DNA from: an uncultured Eubacteriales bacterium
Lineage (GTDB): Bacteria; Bacillota; Clostridia; Oscillospirales; Oscillospiraceae
Direction of reading: 5' to 3'
NCBI GenBank assembly: GCA_900550585.1
Contig: URST01000046.1
Span: forward strand, 1 to 17,700
DNA: 17,700 nucleotides
Part shown: positions 9,065 to 15,669 of the stretch, one piece after another
Position numbering within the stretch: the stretch's first letter is position 1
Layout of the letters: every line of letters starts with the position of its first letter
Made by a program: the position numbers and the translations under genes
Notes under the pieces: generated by a model
Told to the model about the DNA's origin: nothing
Seen by the model: only the letters and a program-made list of their open reading frames with translations
The model's database searches: none

Positions 9065-9219
9065 ACAGCTCTCTCCAATGCAGTAATAAACAGATAGACC
9101 TTTCCCTCCGAAGCGATGCAGTATTCGTCCGCGGCCTGGGTTGGGAGCTGCACCCGTCCGTCGGCGCGGATCTCCGATCCTCCGAAAATAAATTTTCCGC
9201 CCTTGTTCATCTGCGGCAT
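9061..9219 (-). CDS. small ORF, 52 aa, translationally coupled to the acetyltransferase
   Basis: ATG 9217-9219 follows GGAGGGG at good spacing (about eight bases), and the ORF ends TGA at 9061-9063 in a four-base overlap with the acetyltransferase start. The peptide begins MPQMNKGGKFIFGGSEIRAD and continues GRVQLPTQAADEYCIASEGK before VYLFITALERAV. The alternating short strands (FIFG, IRADGRVQLP, GKVYLF) recall a small swapped-hairpin fold. From memory they also recall the start of a longer Clostridia protein of unknown function with a KGGK(Y/F)-(V/I)FG opening. If so, this copy is cut off after GKVYLF and joined to the next gene's ribosome binding site. It has no membrane segment and no cysteine motif. 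Coding status is supported by the RBS, the spacing (19 bases after the upstream gene) and the overlap. Confidence 0.65.
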   Translation of the reverse strand: MPQMNKGGKFIFGGSEIRADGRVQLPTQAADEYCIASEGKVYLFITALERAV

Positions 9220-9238
9220 AACGACACGCCCCTCCGTC

Positions 9239-9649
9239 TCAGAGAATGATCCGTGCGATCTCCATCGTCACGATCTTCAGCACCGCGCCGCCGGACATGA
9301 CAAAGAACCAGATCTCGCGCATCCGCTGCGTTCTTGCGATCGGCGTGGCAATGGCGGCGATGATGATCAGCAGCGCACCGATGCAGCCGACGATGGTGGG
9401 TGCGCTCACCAGCGGAAACAGCCCCGGCGCGCAGCTGCCGTCAATGGCATGCTGGATGGTCTTGTCCAGACCGTCCCGCGCCGCCGCAAAGCAGCAGATC
9501 ACAAGGCCAAAGACCAGCAGGATACCGCTTCTGCGTCCCCAATACAAAATATCGGCACAGTTAAAGAGCGAATAGCCGATAAACCCGAGCAGCGCAAGGA
9601 TCATCACGGTCGTCGCTGTTGTGACAGTGTTTCCAAAATAGAGCTTCAT
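9239..9649 (-). CDS. four-helix integral membrane protein of unknown function, 136 aa
   Basis: The start is ATG 9647-9649 (MKLYFGN) with GGTGGAGG about nine bases upstream. An in-frame extension to a TTG at 9890-9892 runs through the promoter and terminators and is not credible. Four hydrophobic segments are visible at about residues 9-29, 42-57, 78-103 and 112-134. A short soluble loop (residues 58-76, AARDGLDKTIQHAIDG) lies between the second and third. I do not recognise the family. It is the first gene of a three-gene operon ahead of the 52-aa ORF and the CatA-like enzyme. Because a perfect promoter sits inside a duplicated operator just upstream, it should be silent until a repressor leaves. 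Such a pattern suggests response to a small molecule, for example a toxic compound; that is inference. Confidence 0.8.
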   Translation of the reverse strand: MKLYFGNTVTTATTVMILALLGFIGYSLFNCADILYWGRRSGILLVFGLVICCFAAARDGLDKTIQHAIDGSCAPGLFPLVSAPTIVGCIGALLIIIAAIATPIARTQRMREIWFFVMSGGAVLKIVTMEIARIIL

Positions 9650-9671
9650 ATCGACATACCTCCACCTGTAA

Positions 9672-9721
9672 AAGTAACCATTCGGTAACCTTATTATAGT
9701 TACCGAATGGTTACTTGTCAA
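9672..9721 (-). promoter_or_regulatory. perfect consensus promoter (TTGACA-17-TATAAT) with duplicated operator
   Basis: On the minus strand the -35 TTGACA is at 9716-9721 and the -10 TATAAT at 9693-9698, with a spacer of exactly 17. Two inverted 18-base copies of AAGTAACCATTCGGTAAC occupy 9699-9716 (the spacer) and 9672-9689 (over the expected start site), separated by nine bases. Each copy is itself nearly palindromic (GTAACC-ATTC-GGTAAC). This geometry is typical of a TetR-like or other dimeric repressor blocking RNA polymerase. No such repressor is encoded in the window. Confidence 0.88.
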
Positions 9722-9750
9722 GAGGGCGGAAAACATTTTGGTCTTATGCT

Positions 9751-9767
9751 TTTGCGCGCAGCGCGAA
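9751..9767. repeat. small GCA-loop hairpin, copy 1 of a two-copy module
   Basis: TTTGCGC-GCA-GCGCGAA can fold with seven pairs (one G-U) and a GCA loop. It lies 15 bases before the ACCACCC terminator at 9782-9819. The same order, a GCA-loop hairpin then the same terminator core, recurs at 15522-15595. Confidence 0.45.
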
Positions 9768-9781
9768 TGACCACCGCCTGC

Positions 9782-9819
9782 CAAAACAAAAACCACCCGA
9801 CAGGGTGGTTTTTGTTTTG
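9782..9819. terminator. bidirectional terminator, ACCACCC-type hairpin
   Basis: There is a 17-base perfect stem (9782-9798 with 9803-9819) and a GACA loop. The core is ACCACCCGACAGGGTGGT, flanked by A-rich and T-rich arms that give T-runs in both directions. It insulates the duplicated-operator promoter from the transporter gene. The core is the same as in the terminator of tRNA-Thr. Confidence 0.85.
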
Positions 9820-9847
9820 CTGCCGCCATTCCCACATACTGATAGCA

Positions 9848-9885
9848 AAAGGGAGTCCATGCCCGACCGGGCATGGACTCCCTTT
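9848..9885 (-). terminator. hairpin terminator of the SLC13/ArsB-type transporter
   Basis: An 18-base perfect stem (AAAGGGAGTCCATGCCCG at 9848-9865 with its complement at 9868-9885) ends nine bases after the transporter stop. On the minus strand its tail is CCCTTTTGC, a short T-run, so it may act together with the stronger terminator at 9782-9819. Confidence 0.75.
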
Positions 9886-9893
9886 GCTTCAAT

Positions 9894-10997
9894 TCAGCGC
9901 ATCCAGAGCGTCATGGCCGCCAGCAGCACAGCCAGAAAGCCGAAGCTGATGGCGGAGAACAGCGCCATGAACCGCCCCGTCCGGCCCTTGACGTGCTTCG
10001 TGTACTCCCGGAAGGTGATGAGACTGGCCAGCGACGCCACCAGCGTCCCCGCGCCGCCGATGTTCACGCCTACCAGCAGACCCCGATAGTCGTCGGTGAA
10101 CCGGCTCAGCAGGATGGCGGCGGGCACATTGCTGATGACCTGGCTGGTCAGCGCCGCCACCGGCATGACCCCGTGGGCCAGCAGCTGCCGGAACAGCTGG
10201 CGTACCGGCTCCATCCGCGCCATGTTCCCCGAAAAGGTGAAGAATGCCGCGAATGTCACCAGCAGTCCCCAGTCAACGCCCAGCAGCGCACGGCGGTCCA
10301 GCACCAGCAGCGCCGTCACAATGACGATCAATCCCAGCCAGTAGGGGATGCCCCGCAGCACCATGGCCACCGCCACGCAGAACAGCACGGCGTATATCAC
10401 GGTGCGGCGCTTGTCCGGCAGTGTCTCCTGCTGGGGCACGGTCAACCCCTCACGGGGCAGGAACAGACAGCACAGCAGGATCAGCGCCGTGGACAGCAGA
10501 AACGGCGGCAGCATGATGGACAGGAACTCCCCGTTGGGAATATTGTAGTGGTTGAACAGATACAGGTTCTGGGGATTGCCGAAGGGCGTCAGCATACCGC
10601 CCAAGTTGGCGGCGCAGTTCTGCAGGATGAACGTCAGCGCCGTCCATTTCGTTTGACCGGTGCTCTCCAGCACGAACCAACTCAGGGGCAGGAATGTCAG
10701 CAGCGCCGTGTCGTTGGTCAGCAGCATGGAGGCCACCAGCGTGATGGATACCAGCGCCGTCACCGCGCCGCGGGTGGTGTGGAACACCTGCACCAGCTTC
10801 TGCGCCAGCAGGGGGAACAGCCCCACGCCCCGCAGCGCGCCCACCACCGCCAGCACGCACAGCAGACAGGACAGCGTTTTCACATCGTAGTAGTCCAGAT
10901 AGGCCGCGTCCGGCGGCACGAACACCGCCGTCACCGCCGCCGCCAGCACCGCGATCACCGGCATGGCGTTGGCCCTGCACCATCGCAGCAATTTCAT
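9894..10997 (-). CDS. SLC13/ArsB-type ion transporter (ion-transporter superfamily permease), 367 aa
   Basis: The start is ATG 10995-10997 (MKLLRWCRANAMPV) with GAGG just upstream; longer in-frame extensions lack a binding site and cross the promoter. About ten hydrophobic helices are visible. Two superfamily signatures are present: GGMLTPFGNPQN near residue 133, and QVISNVPAAILLS near residue 286. These form the re-entrant loops that bind anion and sodium in SLC13/CitM/ArsB/NhaD relatives. It acts in the cytoplasmic membrane, moving a dicarboxylate, sulfate, arsenite or similar ion. The sequence alone does not settle which, and there is no ars regulator or reductase nearby to suggest arsenic. 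At 367 aa it is shorter than the usual 420-460. It is transcribed alone, divergently from the FtsX-type ABC operon, and closed by terminators at 9782-9885. Confidence 0.85.
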   Translation of the reverse strand: MKLLRWCRANAMPVIAVLAAAVTAVFVPPDAAYLDYYDVKTLSCLLCVLAVVGALRGVGLFPLLAQKLVQVFHTTRGAVTALVSITLVASMLLTNDTALLTFLPLSWFVLESTGQTKWTALTFILQNCAANLGGMLTPFGNPQNLYLFNHYNIPNGEFLSIMLPPFLLSTALILLCCLFLPREGLTVPQQETLPDKRRTVIYAVLFCVAVAMVLRGIPYWLGLIVIVTALLVLDRRALLGVDWGLLVTFAAFFTFSGNMARMEPVRQLFRQLLAHGVMPVAALTSQVISNVPAAILLSRFTDDYRGLLVGVNIGGAGTLVASLASLITFREYTKHVKGRTGRFMALFSAISFGFLAVLLAAMTLWMR

Positions 10998-11043
10998 ACA
11001 TACCTCGCACAGCCCCATCAGGGCGGAAATTTCAACGGCAGTT

Positions 11044-11072
11044 ACAATAGCACACTCTCCCTGAAATTGCAA
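11044..11072 (-). promoter_or_regulatory. promoter of the SLC13/ArsB-type transporter
   Basis: Minus-strand -35 TTGCAA (11067-11072), a 17-base spacer, and -10 TATTGT (11044-11049), giving a leader of about 40 bases before the ATG at 10997. It is arranged back to back with the promoter of the ABC operon. Confidence 0.6.
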
Positions 11073-11101
11073 GGATGCGATCGCCCCGCACATTGCATCC
11101 T
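11072..11101. repeat. inverted repeat between the divergent promoters
   Basis: AGGATGC (11072-11078) and GCATCCT (11095-11101) are inverted with 16 bases between them, and an 8-base palindrome GCGATCGC lies at 11077-11084. They sit exactly between the two -35 boxes, where a shared regulator could bind. The match is short, so this is only suggestive. Confidence 0.35.
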
Positions 11102-11121
11102 CTGCCGTTTTTCTGTATAAT
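11093..11121 (+). promoter_or_regulatory. promoter of the LolD/FtsX ABC operon
   Basis: -35 TTGCAT (11093-11098), a 17-base spacer, and -10 TATAAT (11116-11121). It lies 55 bases before the ATPase ATG, which has AAGGAGAG at good spacing. Confidence 0.75.
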
Positions 11122-11176
11122 ACAGAAATCACCGCAATGCGCCGTATCGCTTTGCGGCCTGTAAGGAGAGAGCACC

Positions 11177-11860
11177 ATGACCACACTCGAACTTCAGAAC
11201 GTAACATATACCTATCAGACGCAATACCAGAAGGTGGATGCCCTGAAGGGCATCAGCCACTGCTTCGACGCGGGCCTGCTCCACGCGGTGGTAGGCCGCT
11301 CCGGCAGCGGCAAGACCACCCTGCTGTCCCTGATGGCGGGGCTGGACCTGCCCACCTCCGGCGAGGTGCTGTGCGGCGGCGTCAGCACCGCCGCCATGTC
11401 GCTGGAGCAGTACCGGCGGGAGAAGGTGGCCGTCATCTACCAGAGCTTCCGGCTGTTCCCGCTGCTGACCGTGGCGGAGAACGTCATGTACCCCATGGAG
11501 CTGCGGGGCATGAAGCCCCGGGACGCCCGGGCGCGGGCGGCGGAGCTGACGGCCCGCGTAGGCCTGCCGGATACGGCACTGGACCGCTACCCCACCATGC
11601 TCTCCGGCGGCGAGCAGCAGCGTGTGGCCATCGCCCGTGCGCTGGGCATGGACACAAAGATCCTGCTGGCGGACGAGCCCACCGGCAATCTGGACACCGC
11701 CAACAGTGACAACATCTTCCGTATCCTCCAGCAGCTGGCCCACGAGGAGGGCTACTGCGTCATCGTGGTCACCCACGACATGGCGCTGGCCGCCAAGGCC
11801 GACCGGGTGCTGGAGCTGCGGGACGGCGCGGTGGTGTCCGGCGGGGAGGACGCGCAATGA
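11177..11860 (+). CDS. ABC transporter ATP-binding protein, LolD/MacB/BceA type, 227 aa
   Basis: All nucleotide-binding motifs are present in order: Walker A GRSGSGKTT (about residues 40-48), Q-loop YQSFRLFPLLTV (about 89-100), signature LSGGEQQRVAIARAL, Walker B ILLADEPTGNLD, and H-loop VTHD. The EPTGNLD form and the length near 225 aa are typical of ATPases that pair with FtsX-fold permeases (LolD, MacB, BceA, SalX). It works on the inner face of the membrane and drives the next gene's product. It is preceded by AAGGAGAG and a promoter at 11093-11121, and its TGA overlaps the permease ATG by four bases. No two-component system is adjacent, unlike classical Bce modules, so assignment to antimicrobial-peptide resistance is only one possibility. 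Confidence 0.95.
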   Translation: MTTLELQNVTYTYQTQYQKVDALKGISHCFDAGLLHAVVGRSGSGKTTLLSLMAGLDLPTSGEVLCGGVSTAAMSLEQYRREKVAVIYQSFRLFPLLTVAENVMYPMELRGMKPRDARARAAELTARVGLPDTALDRYPTMLSGGEQQRVAIARALGMDTKILLADEPTGNLDTANSDNIFRILQQLAHEEGYCVIVVTHDMALAAKADRVLELRDGAVVSGGEDAQ

Positions 11861-14800
11861 CCGGCCGCAGCATGATCGCCCGCAACGGCATCCGCACTAC
11901 CCTCCGGGCCAGAGGGCGGACGGCGCTGTTCACCGCGCTGATCCTGCTTCTGACCCTGACGCTGGCGCTGGGGCTGGGGATGTGGGCCTACTGCAGCGGC
12001 ACGCTGGCGGAGATGGACGAGACGTACACCTCCGTGGCGCTGCTGGAGTATCTGGGGCAGGACTACCCCGACGGCAGTGTGGCCGACGAGAACGCAAGAC
12101 AGGCGGCGTCCGCGCTGGACGATGATGCCATCGCCGCCGTGAGCGGCGTGGAGCGCTGGGAGCGGAACGACCGGGCGCTGGCCGCCATGGACGGCTACCT
12201 GCGCAGTGCGGGGGAGATCCCCTACGGCGATCAGGCGGTGCTGGCCGTTTTCAATCTCATCCCCCGCTACGACTTTGCCCAGCTGTCCGAAGACCAGCTG
12301 GCGGCCAGCTATGTGGCCGCGGACTTTGACAGCATGAGCTGCCGCATCCACGTCAGCGGCCTGCTGGGCGGCGACGCGGAGGTGCCGCTGTACACCTCCT
12401 CCAAGGCCTCCGAGGCGGTGGAGGACACCTATGTGGTGGTGACGTACTTCGGCGATACCACGCTGGTGACGCCGGAGGGCAGCATCGACCTCTGGAGTAT
12501 CCCCGGCATCGCCTCCTATATCCACTCTGCCGCCAGCGACACCTATCAGAGCGAGGAAAAGGTGCTGGTGGGCTATGACGCCATCGTGTCCCGCTGCCTG
12601 TACTCGCTGGAGGGCCGGGAGGGCATCGCCGTCACCATGGAGGTGGGCGACAGCGGCTTCGTGGGTGAAAAGGGCCGGTACTACCTGATCCACGGCCAGT
12701 TCGTGGAGACGGGCATGGCCAACCGTACCCTGGTCATCATGGACTTCTACGACGGCTGCGAGACAAAGCCCTACGCGGAGATCAGCGGGTCTGACGATCC
12801 GCTGCTGCGGGACAGCCTGTTCACGGAGTACGCCCGGCACTGCCGGATGGCCAACAATTATATATCGCTGGAGGCCAGCGACGACATCCCCGCGCTGGAG
12901 GTGTTCCAGCAGGGCTACCTGACCCTGCGGGAGGGTCGCTTCCCCGCCGCCGGTGAAAAGGGCGTGTGCGTGGCGGACGGCGCTATGGCGGACGCCTGCG
13001 GCCTGACGGTGGGCGACACCATCGACCTGACGCAGATGACCTCCGCCGACAGCGATCGCTTTGACCTGACGGTGACGGATGCGGTGCAGACGCTGACCAT
13101 CGTGGGCGTTACCACCGCTTTGAAGGAGTATCAGGGCACCGTGTGGGTGTCCGGCGGGGAGGGCGGCTTCGGCGAGCCGCTGTTCGGCTATCAGCTGGGG
13201 CGGGCCGTGCTGGATAACCGCACCGCCCGGCAGGCGGCGGACGCTCTGCAGGCCATGGCTCCGGACGGCGTCCGGGTCACGCTGTACGATCAGGGCTACT
13301 CCGCCGCGGCCCAGCCGCTGGAGGCCATGGAGTCCACCGCCTCGGCGGTGACGCTGGCGGCGGCCTGCGGCACGCTGGCGGTGCTGGTGCTGTTCGCCTA
13401 CCTGTTCGTGGGACGCCAGCAGGAGACGGTGTCCGTGCTGCTGTCGCTGGGCACGCCCGCCCGGGGCATCCGGCTGTGGCTGCTGTCCGGCGCATCGGTG
13501 GTGGCTGGCAGCGCGGCGGTGCTGGGCACAGTCATCGGTGCCGTGACCCTGCGGGGCATGCTGCGGCTGGCGCTCCGCGCCGCCCAAAGCCTGTACGCCG
13601 TGGACCAGCGGTACAGTCAGGCGGCGGTGGGCATGGCGCTGGAGCGTTCCGACGAGATGGCCGCGCCGGTCTGGCCGGCGCTGGTCGCCGGTGGCGTGGT
13701 GCTGGTGCTGGCACTGGCGCTGTGTCTGGCGTTTCTGCGGCAGGCACGGCAGCAGAACACCCCCAAGCGGGGACGGCTTTCCGTGCGGGTGCCCAGGGAC
13801 GGCACCTCCGTGTCCGGACAGGGGGCCCTGCGCTTTGCCATGCTGTCCGCCCGACGGGGCGGGTGGCGCTCGCTGGTGGTCCCCGCGGCGGCGCTGGTGC
13901 TGTCCCTGTTTCTGGGGCTGCTGACCGCCACGGCGGAGGGCTGGAGCCGCCAGACCGACGCTCTCTATGAAAGCAGCACCCTGACCGGTCAGGCGGTGAG
14001 CACCAACGGCCGCTGGAACACCGGACTTGTGGTGCCCGCCGACGCCGCCAGAACGCTGTGGAAGTCCGGTATGCTGTCCGACCTGTCGGCCAGTCTTGGC
14101 TGGCACTACTGGCGCGCCGACGAGATCCCACGCTTCGCGGAGAACAGCTTCGGACAGGAGCGCCGGCAGGCATGGATCGCCAGCCAGCCGCAGGTGGTGG
14201 CACTGAACAGCCTCACCGCTGCCCCCGCCTACATGAACAGCCAGCCCCCGGCGGTGACGTGGCTGGACGGCTGGGACGAGAGCTTCCTCTCTGACCGGAC
14301 ATGGAAGCCGTTTTACCATGCCCTGCGGCCCGGCACCGGCGGCCTGTACGGCGACAAGGCCCAGACGTACCCCTGCATCGTGGGGGCGGACTACGCGGTG
14401 CAGCGGGATCTGGCGCCGGGTGATACGTTTTCCGTGTGGCTGTCCTGGAGCACCATGAACCGCACCATGGAATCGGTGGTGACGCTGCGCATCGTGGGCA
14501 CGGTGAACCAGACCGGCATGGCAGAGGACATCTATGTGCCCTTCGGCTTCTGGGGCGATCCGGCGTGGCTGGACGGCCAGGAGGACGTGCTGGCTTCCGG
14601 CGAGCGGCCCGACTTCCTGTTCACCGACCGCGTTCAGATGGAGAAGTATTTCTACGGCACCACCAATTACGGCACCTGCGCGTTCACCCTGCGCTCCGCC
14701 TACGATTTGGAGCCGTTCCGGCAGTATCTGGCGCAGCAGGGCTTCAGTCAGGTGCGCGCCGCCGGCGCCAACCGTACCACGCTGCTCCTGCTGGATCAGA

Positions 14801-15180
14801 GCTTCACAGAGACGGTGAGCGCGCTGGGGCGGTACATCACCTTCAGCCGTATCCTGTTCCCGGCGCTGTTTGCCATGGTGGGCCTGCTGGGCTTCCTCAT
14901 CTCGTGGCTGATGGTCAACGGACGGCGGATGGAGTTCGCCATCATGCGGGGACTGGGTGCATCCCGCAGGCGTGTGTTCGCCTCGTTCTTTCTGGAGCAG
15001 GCGCTGCTGTGCCTTACCGGCTGCGTCATCGGCTGCGGGGGACTGCTGTTCCTGTCCGGCGGCGCGGTGAAGTGGCTGGCGGTGCTGGCCTTCCTGCTGT
15101 GCTACCTCATCGGCTGCGCCCTGTCGGTGCGGGCCGTGGGCCGCACGAACCTGATGGCCCTGCTGTCGGAGCGGGAATAA
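11857..15180 (+). CDS. ABC transporter permease with tandem FtsX folds and two large extracellular domains, 1107 aa
   Basis: Eight membrane helices are visible. One (about residues 22-46) is followed by a long outer domain (about 47-490), then three more (about 496-517, 534-560, 605-628). A second set repeats the pattern: one helix (about 672-692), an outer domain (about 693-990), then three (about 997-1020, 1045-1068, 1071-1092). Each three-helix block carries FtsX-like text, such as VSVLLSLGTPARGIRLWLL and FAIMRGLGASRRRVFASFF. The product therefore looks like two fused FtsX permeases, which would let one chain serve the ATPase dimer. Related mechanotransmission-type transporters move lipoproteins, peptides or act in peptide sensing; the substrate here is unknown. 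It starts in a four-base overlap with the ATPase gene and ends TAA, with a hairpin at 15236-15273 downstream. Confidence 0.92.
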   Translation: MTGRSMIARNGIRTTLRARGRTALFTALILLLTLTLALGLGMWAYCSGTLAEMDETYTSVALLEYLGQDYPDGSVADENARQAASALDDDAIAAVSGVERWERNDRALAAMDGYLRSAGEIPYGDQAVLAVFNLIPRYDFAQLSEDQLAASYVAADFDSMSCRIHVSGLLGGDAEVPLYTSSKASEAVEDTYVVVTYFGDTTLVTPEGSIDLWSIPGIASYIHSAASDTYQSEEKVLVGYDAIVSRCLYSLEGREGIAVTMEVGDSGFVGEKGRYYLIHGQFVETGMANRTLVIMDFYDGCETKPYAEISGSDDPLLRDSLFTEYARHCRMANNYISLEASDDIPALEVFQQGYLTLREGRFPAAGEKGVCVADGAMADACGLTVGDTIDLTQMTSADSDRFDLTVTDAVQTLTIVGVTTALKEYQGTVWVSGGEGGFGEPLFGYQLGRAVLDNRTARQAADALQAMAPDGVRVTLYDQGYSAAAQPLEAMESTASAVTLAAACGTLAVLVLFAYLFVGRQQETVSVLLSLGTPARGIRLWLLSGASVVAGSAAVLGTVIGAVTLRGMLRLALRAAQSLYAVDQRYSQAAVGMALERSDEMAAPVWPALVAGGVVLVLALALCLAFLRQARQQNTPKRGRLSVRVPRDGTSVSGQGALRFAMLSARRGGWRSLVVPAAALVLSLFLGLLTATAEGWSRQTDALYESSTLTGQAVSTNGRWNTGLVVPADAARTLWKSGMLSDLSASLGWHYWRADEIPRFAENSFGQERRQAWIASQPQVVALNSLTAAPAYMNSQPPAVTWLDGWDESFLSDRTWKPFYHALRPGTGGLYGDKAQTYPCIVGADYAVQRDLAPGDTFSVWLSWSTMNRTMESVVTLRIVGTVNQTGMAEDIYVPFGFWGDPAWLDGQEDVLASGERPDFLFTDRVQMEKYFYGTTNYGTCAFTLRSAYDLEPFRQYLAQQGFSQVRAAGANRTTLLLLDQSFTETVSALGRYITFSRILFPALFAMVGLLGFLISWLMVNGRRMEFAIMRGLGASRRRVFASFFLEQALLCLTGCVIGCGGLLFLSGGAVKWLAVLAFLLCYLIGCALSVRAVGRTNLMALLSERE

Positions 15181-15235
15181 AGCGCACTGTGTTTTCGATG
15201 ATCTAAATAAACAAGGATGTGCTCTCAATGACAAA

Positions 15236-15273
15236 AAAGAGGAGCGGACGGAAATATCCGTCCGCTCCTCTTT
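15236..15273. terminator. terminator hairpin downstream of the FtsX permease (likely bidirectional)
   Basis: A 17-base perfect stem (AAAGAGGAGCGGACGGA at 15236-15252 with its complement at 15257-15273) has an AATA loop. The minus-strand tail is CTCTTTTTTGTC and the plus-strand tail is CTCTTTCGCCCTTT. It comes 55 bases after the permease stop. Confidence 0.8.
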
Positions 15274-15296
15274 CGCCCTTTCCGCACATTTCCGCG

Positions 15297-15342
15297 TGTG
15301 GGTCAGGGTGTGGGTCAAAGCTGTCCCACACCCTGACCCACA
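15297..15342. repeat. inverted repeat containing direct repeats of GTGTGGGTCA
   Basis: An 18-base perfect stem (TGTGGGTCAGGGTGTGGG at 15297-15314 with its complement at 15325-15342) surrounds a ten-base loop. Inside, GTGTGGGTCA occurs twice as a direct repeat (15296-15305 and 15308-15317). There is no T-run at either end, so it is not an ordinary terminator. Confidence 0.7.
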
Positions 15343-15366
15343 GATCAAAGCGAGCAAAAAACAAAG

Positions 15367-15402
15367 AAAAAGTCCTGTTTTCTCTCGAAAACAGGACTTT
15401 TT
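15367..15402. terminator. strong bidirectional terminator-like hairpin
   Basis: A 16-base perfect stem (AAAAAGTCCTGTTTTC at 15367-15382 with its complement at 15387-15402) has a TCTC loop. A-rich outer ends give a T-run on both strands: CTTTTTG on the plus strand and CTTTTTCTTTGTTTTTT on the minus strand. Confidence 0.75.
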
Positions 15403-15466
15403 GTGATTGCCACGGGTTTTGCTGTCCGCGCACCCTCCGCATACCGCAAGGAAAGGGGAGTGCGAG

Positions 15467-15490
15467 GGGGAAACCTTTGCGGGTTTCCCC
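15467..15490. repeat. short hairpin GGGGAAACC/GGTTTCCCC
   Basis: Nine-base arms at 15467-15475 and 15482-15490 surround a six-base loop, with CGAG/CTCG pairing able to extend the stem outward. There is no T-run on either strand. It belongs to the hairpin series between 15236 and 15595. Confidence 0.5.
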
Positions 15491-15521
15491 GCTCGTGTTC
15501 AGTCACCCGCCCGCAGGCGAC

Positions 15522-15542
15522 CACTTTTGCGCAGCAAAAGTG
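15522..15542. repeat. GCA-loop hairpin, copy 2 of a two-copy module
   Basis: CACTTTTGC-GCA-GCAAAAGTG gives nine perfect pairs with a GCA loop, immediately before the ACCACCC terminator at 15544-15595. The hairpin at 9751-9767 has the same loop, shares CTTTTGCGC, and also precedes the same type of terminator. Confidence 0.6.
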
Positions 15543-15543
15543 T

Positions 15544-15588
15544 AGCTCCAAAAGAAGAAAACCACCCAACAGGGTGGTTTTCTTCTTT

Positions 15589-15595
<7 letters not shown>
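15544..15595. terminator. ACCACCC-type terminator of the tRNA pair, 24-base stem reaching into tRNA-Thr
   Basis: A 24-base perfect stem (15544-15567 with 15572-15595) has an AACA loop. The inner core is ACCACCCAACAGGGTGGT with T-rich arms (minus strand TTTTCTTCTTTT), a good terminator for the minus-strand tRNA transcript. The outer seven bases of one arm are the last bases of tRNA-Thr including CCA (AGCTCCA on the minus strand, 15589-15595). Their complement lies at 15544-15550, past the point where transcription should stop. Confidence 0.85.
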
Positions 15596-15664
<69 letters not shown>

Positions 15665-15669
15665 ATATA

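Larger units (their letters stand above)
15181..15588. other. 408-base non-coding stretch with serial hairpins
   Basis: I see no credible gene here. Short open frames exist on both strands but lack ribosome binding sites. Instead the stretch holds six inverted repeats in a row, each listed separately: 15236-15273, 15297-15342, 15367-15402, 15467-15490, 15522-15542 and 15544-15595. It lies between the end of the plus-strand ABC operon and the 3' end of the minus-strand tRNA pair, so some are terminators for these converging units. The number is far more than termination needs. Confidence 0.7.

Noticed and set aside
9239..9892. Longer version of the membrane protein starting at a TTG (217 aa)
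   Set aside because: The extra 81 codons run through a consensus promoter, an operator and a terminator; the ATG at 9647-9649 has its own RBS.
9894..10997. Firm assignment of the transporter to arsenite efflux (ArsB)
   Set aside because: The motifs fit the whole ion-transporter superfamily and there is no ArsR, ArsC or other arsenic gene nearby.
9873..11120. Open plus-strand frame of 415 codons opposite the ion transporter
   Set aside because: The opposite strand has SLC13/ArsB motifs and membrane helices; this frame is Gln/His/Arg-rich and crosses a promoter region.
11752..15357. Open minus-strand frame of 1201 codons opposite the FtsX permease
   Set aside because: Its His/Gln/Arg/Gly-rich text, extension through a terminator, and the clear membrane protein on the plus strand mark it as a shadow.
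15203..15442. 79-codon minus-strand frame in the hairpin region
   Set aside because: It is made almost wholly of inverted-repeat sequence and has no RBS or recognisable protein character.
15181..15588. CRISPR array or insertion sequence in the repeat-rich gap
   Set aside because: The hairpins are unlike each other and not regularly spaced, there are no spacers, and no transposase or target duplication is visible.
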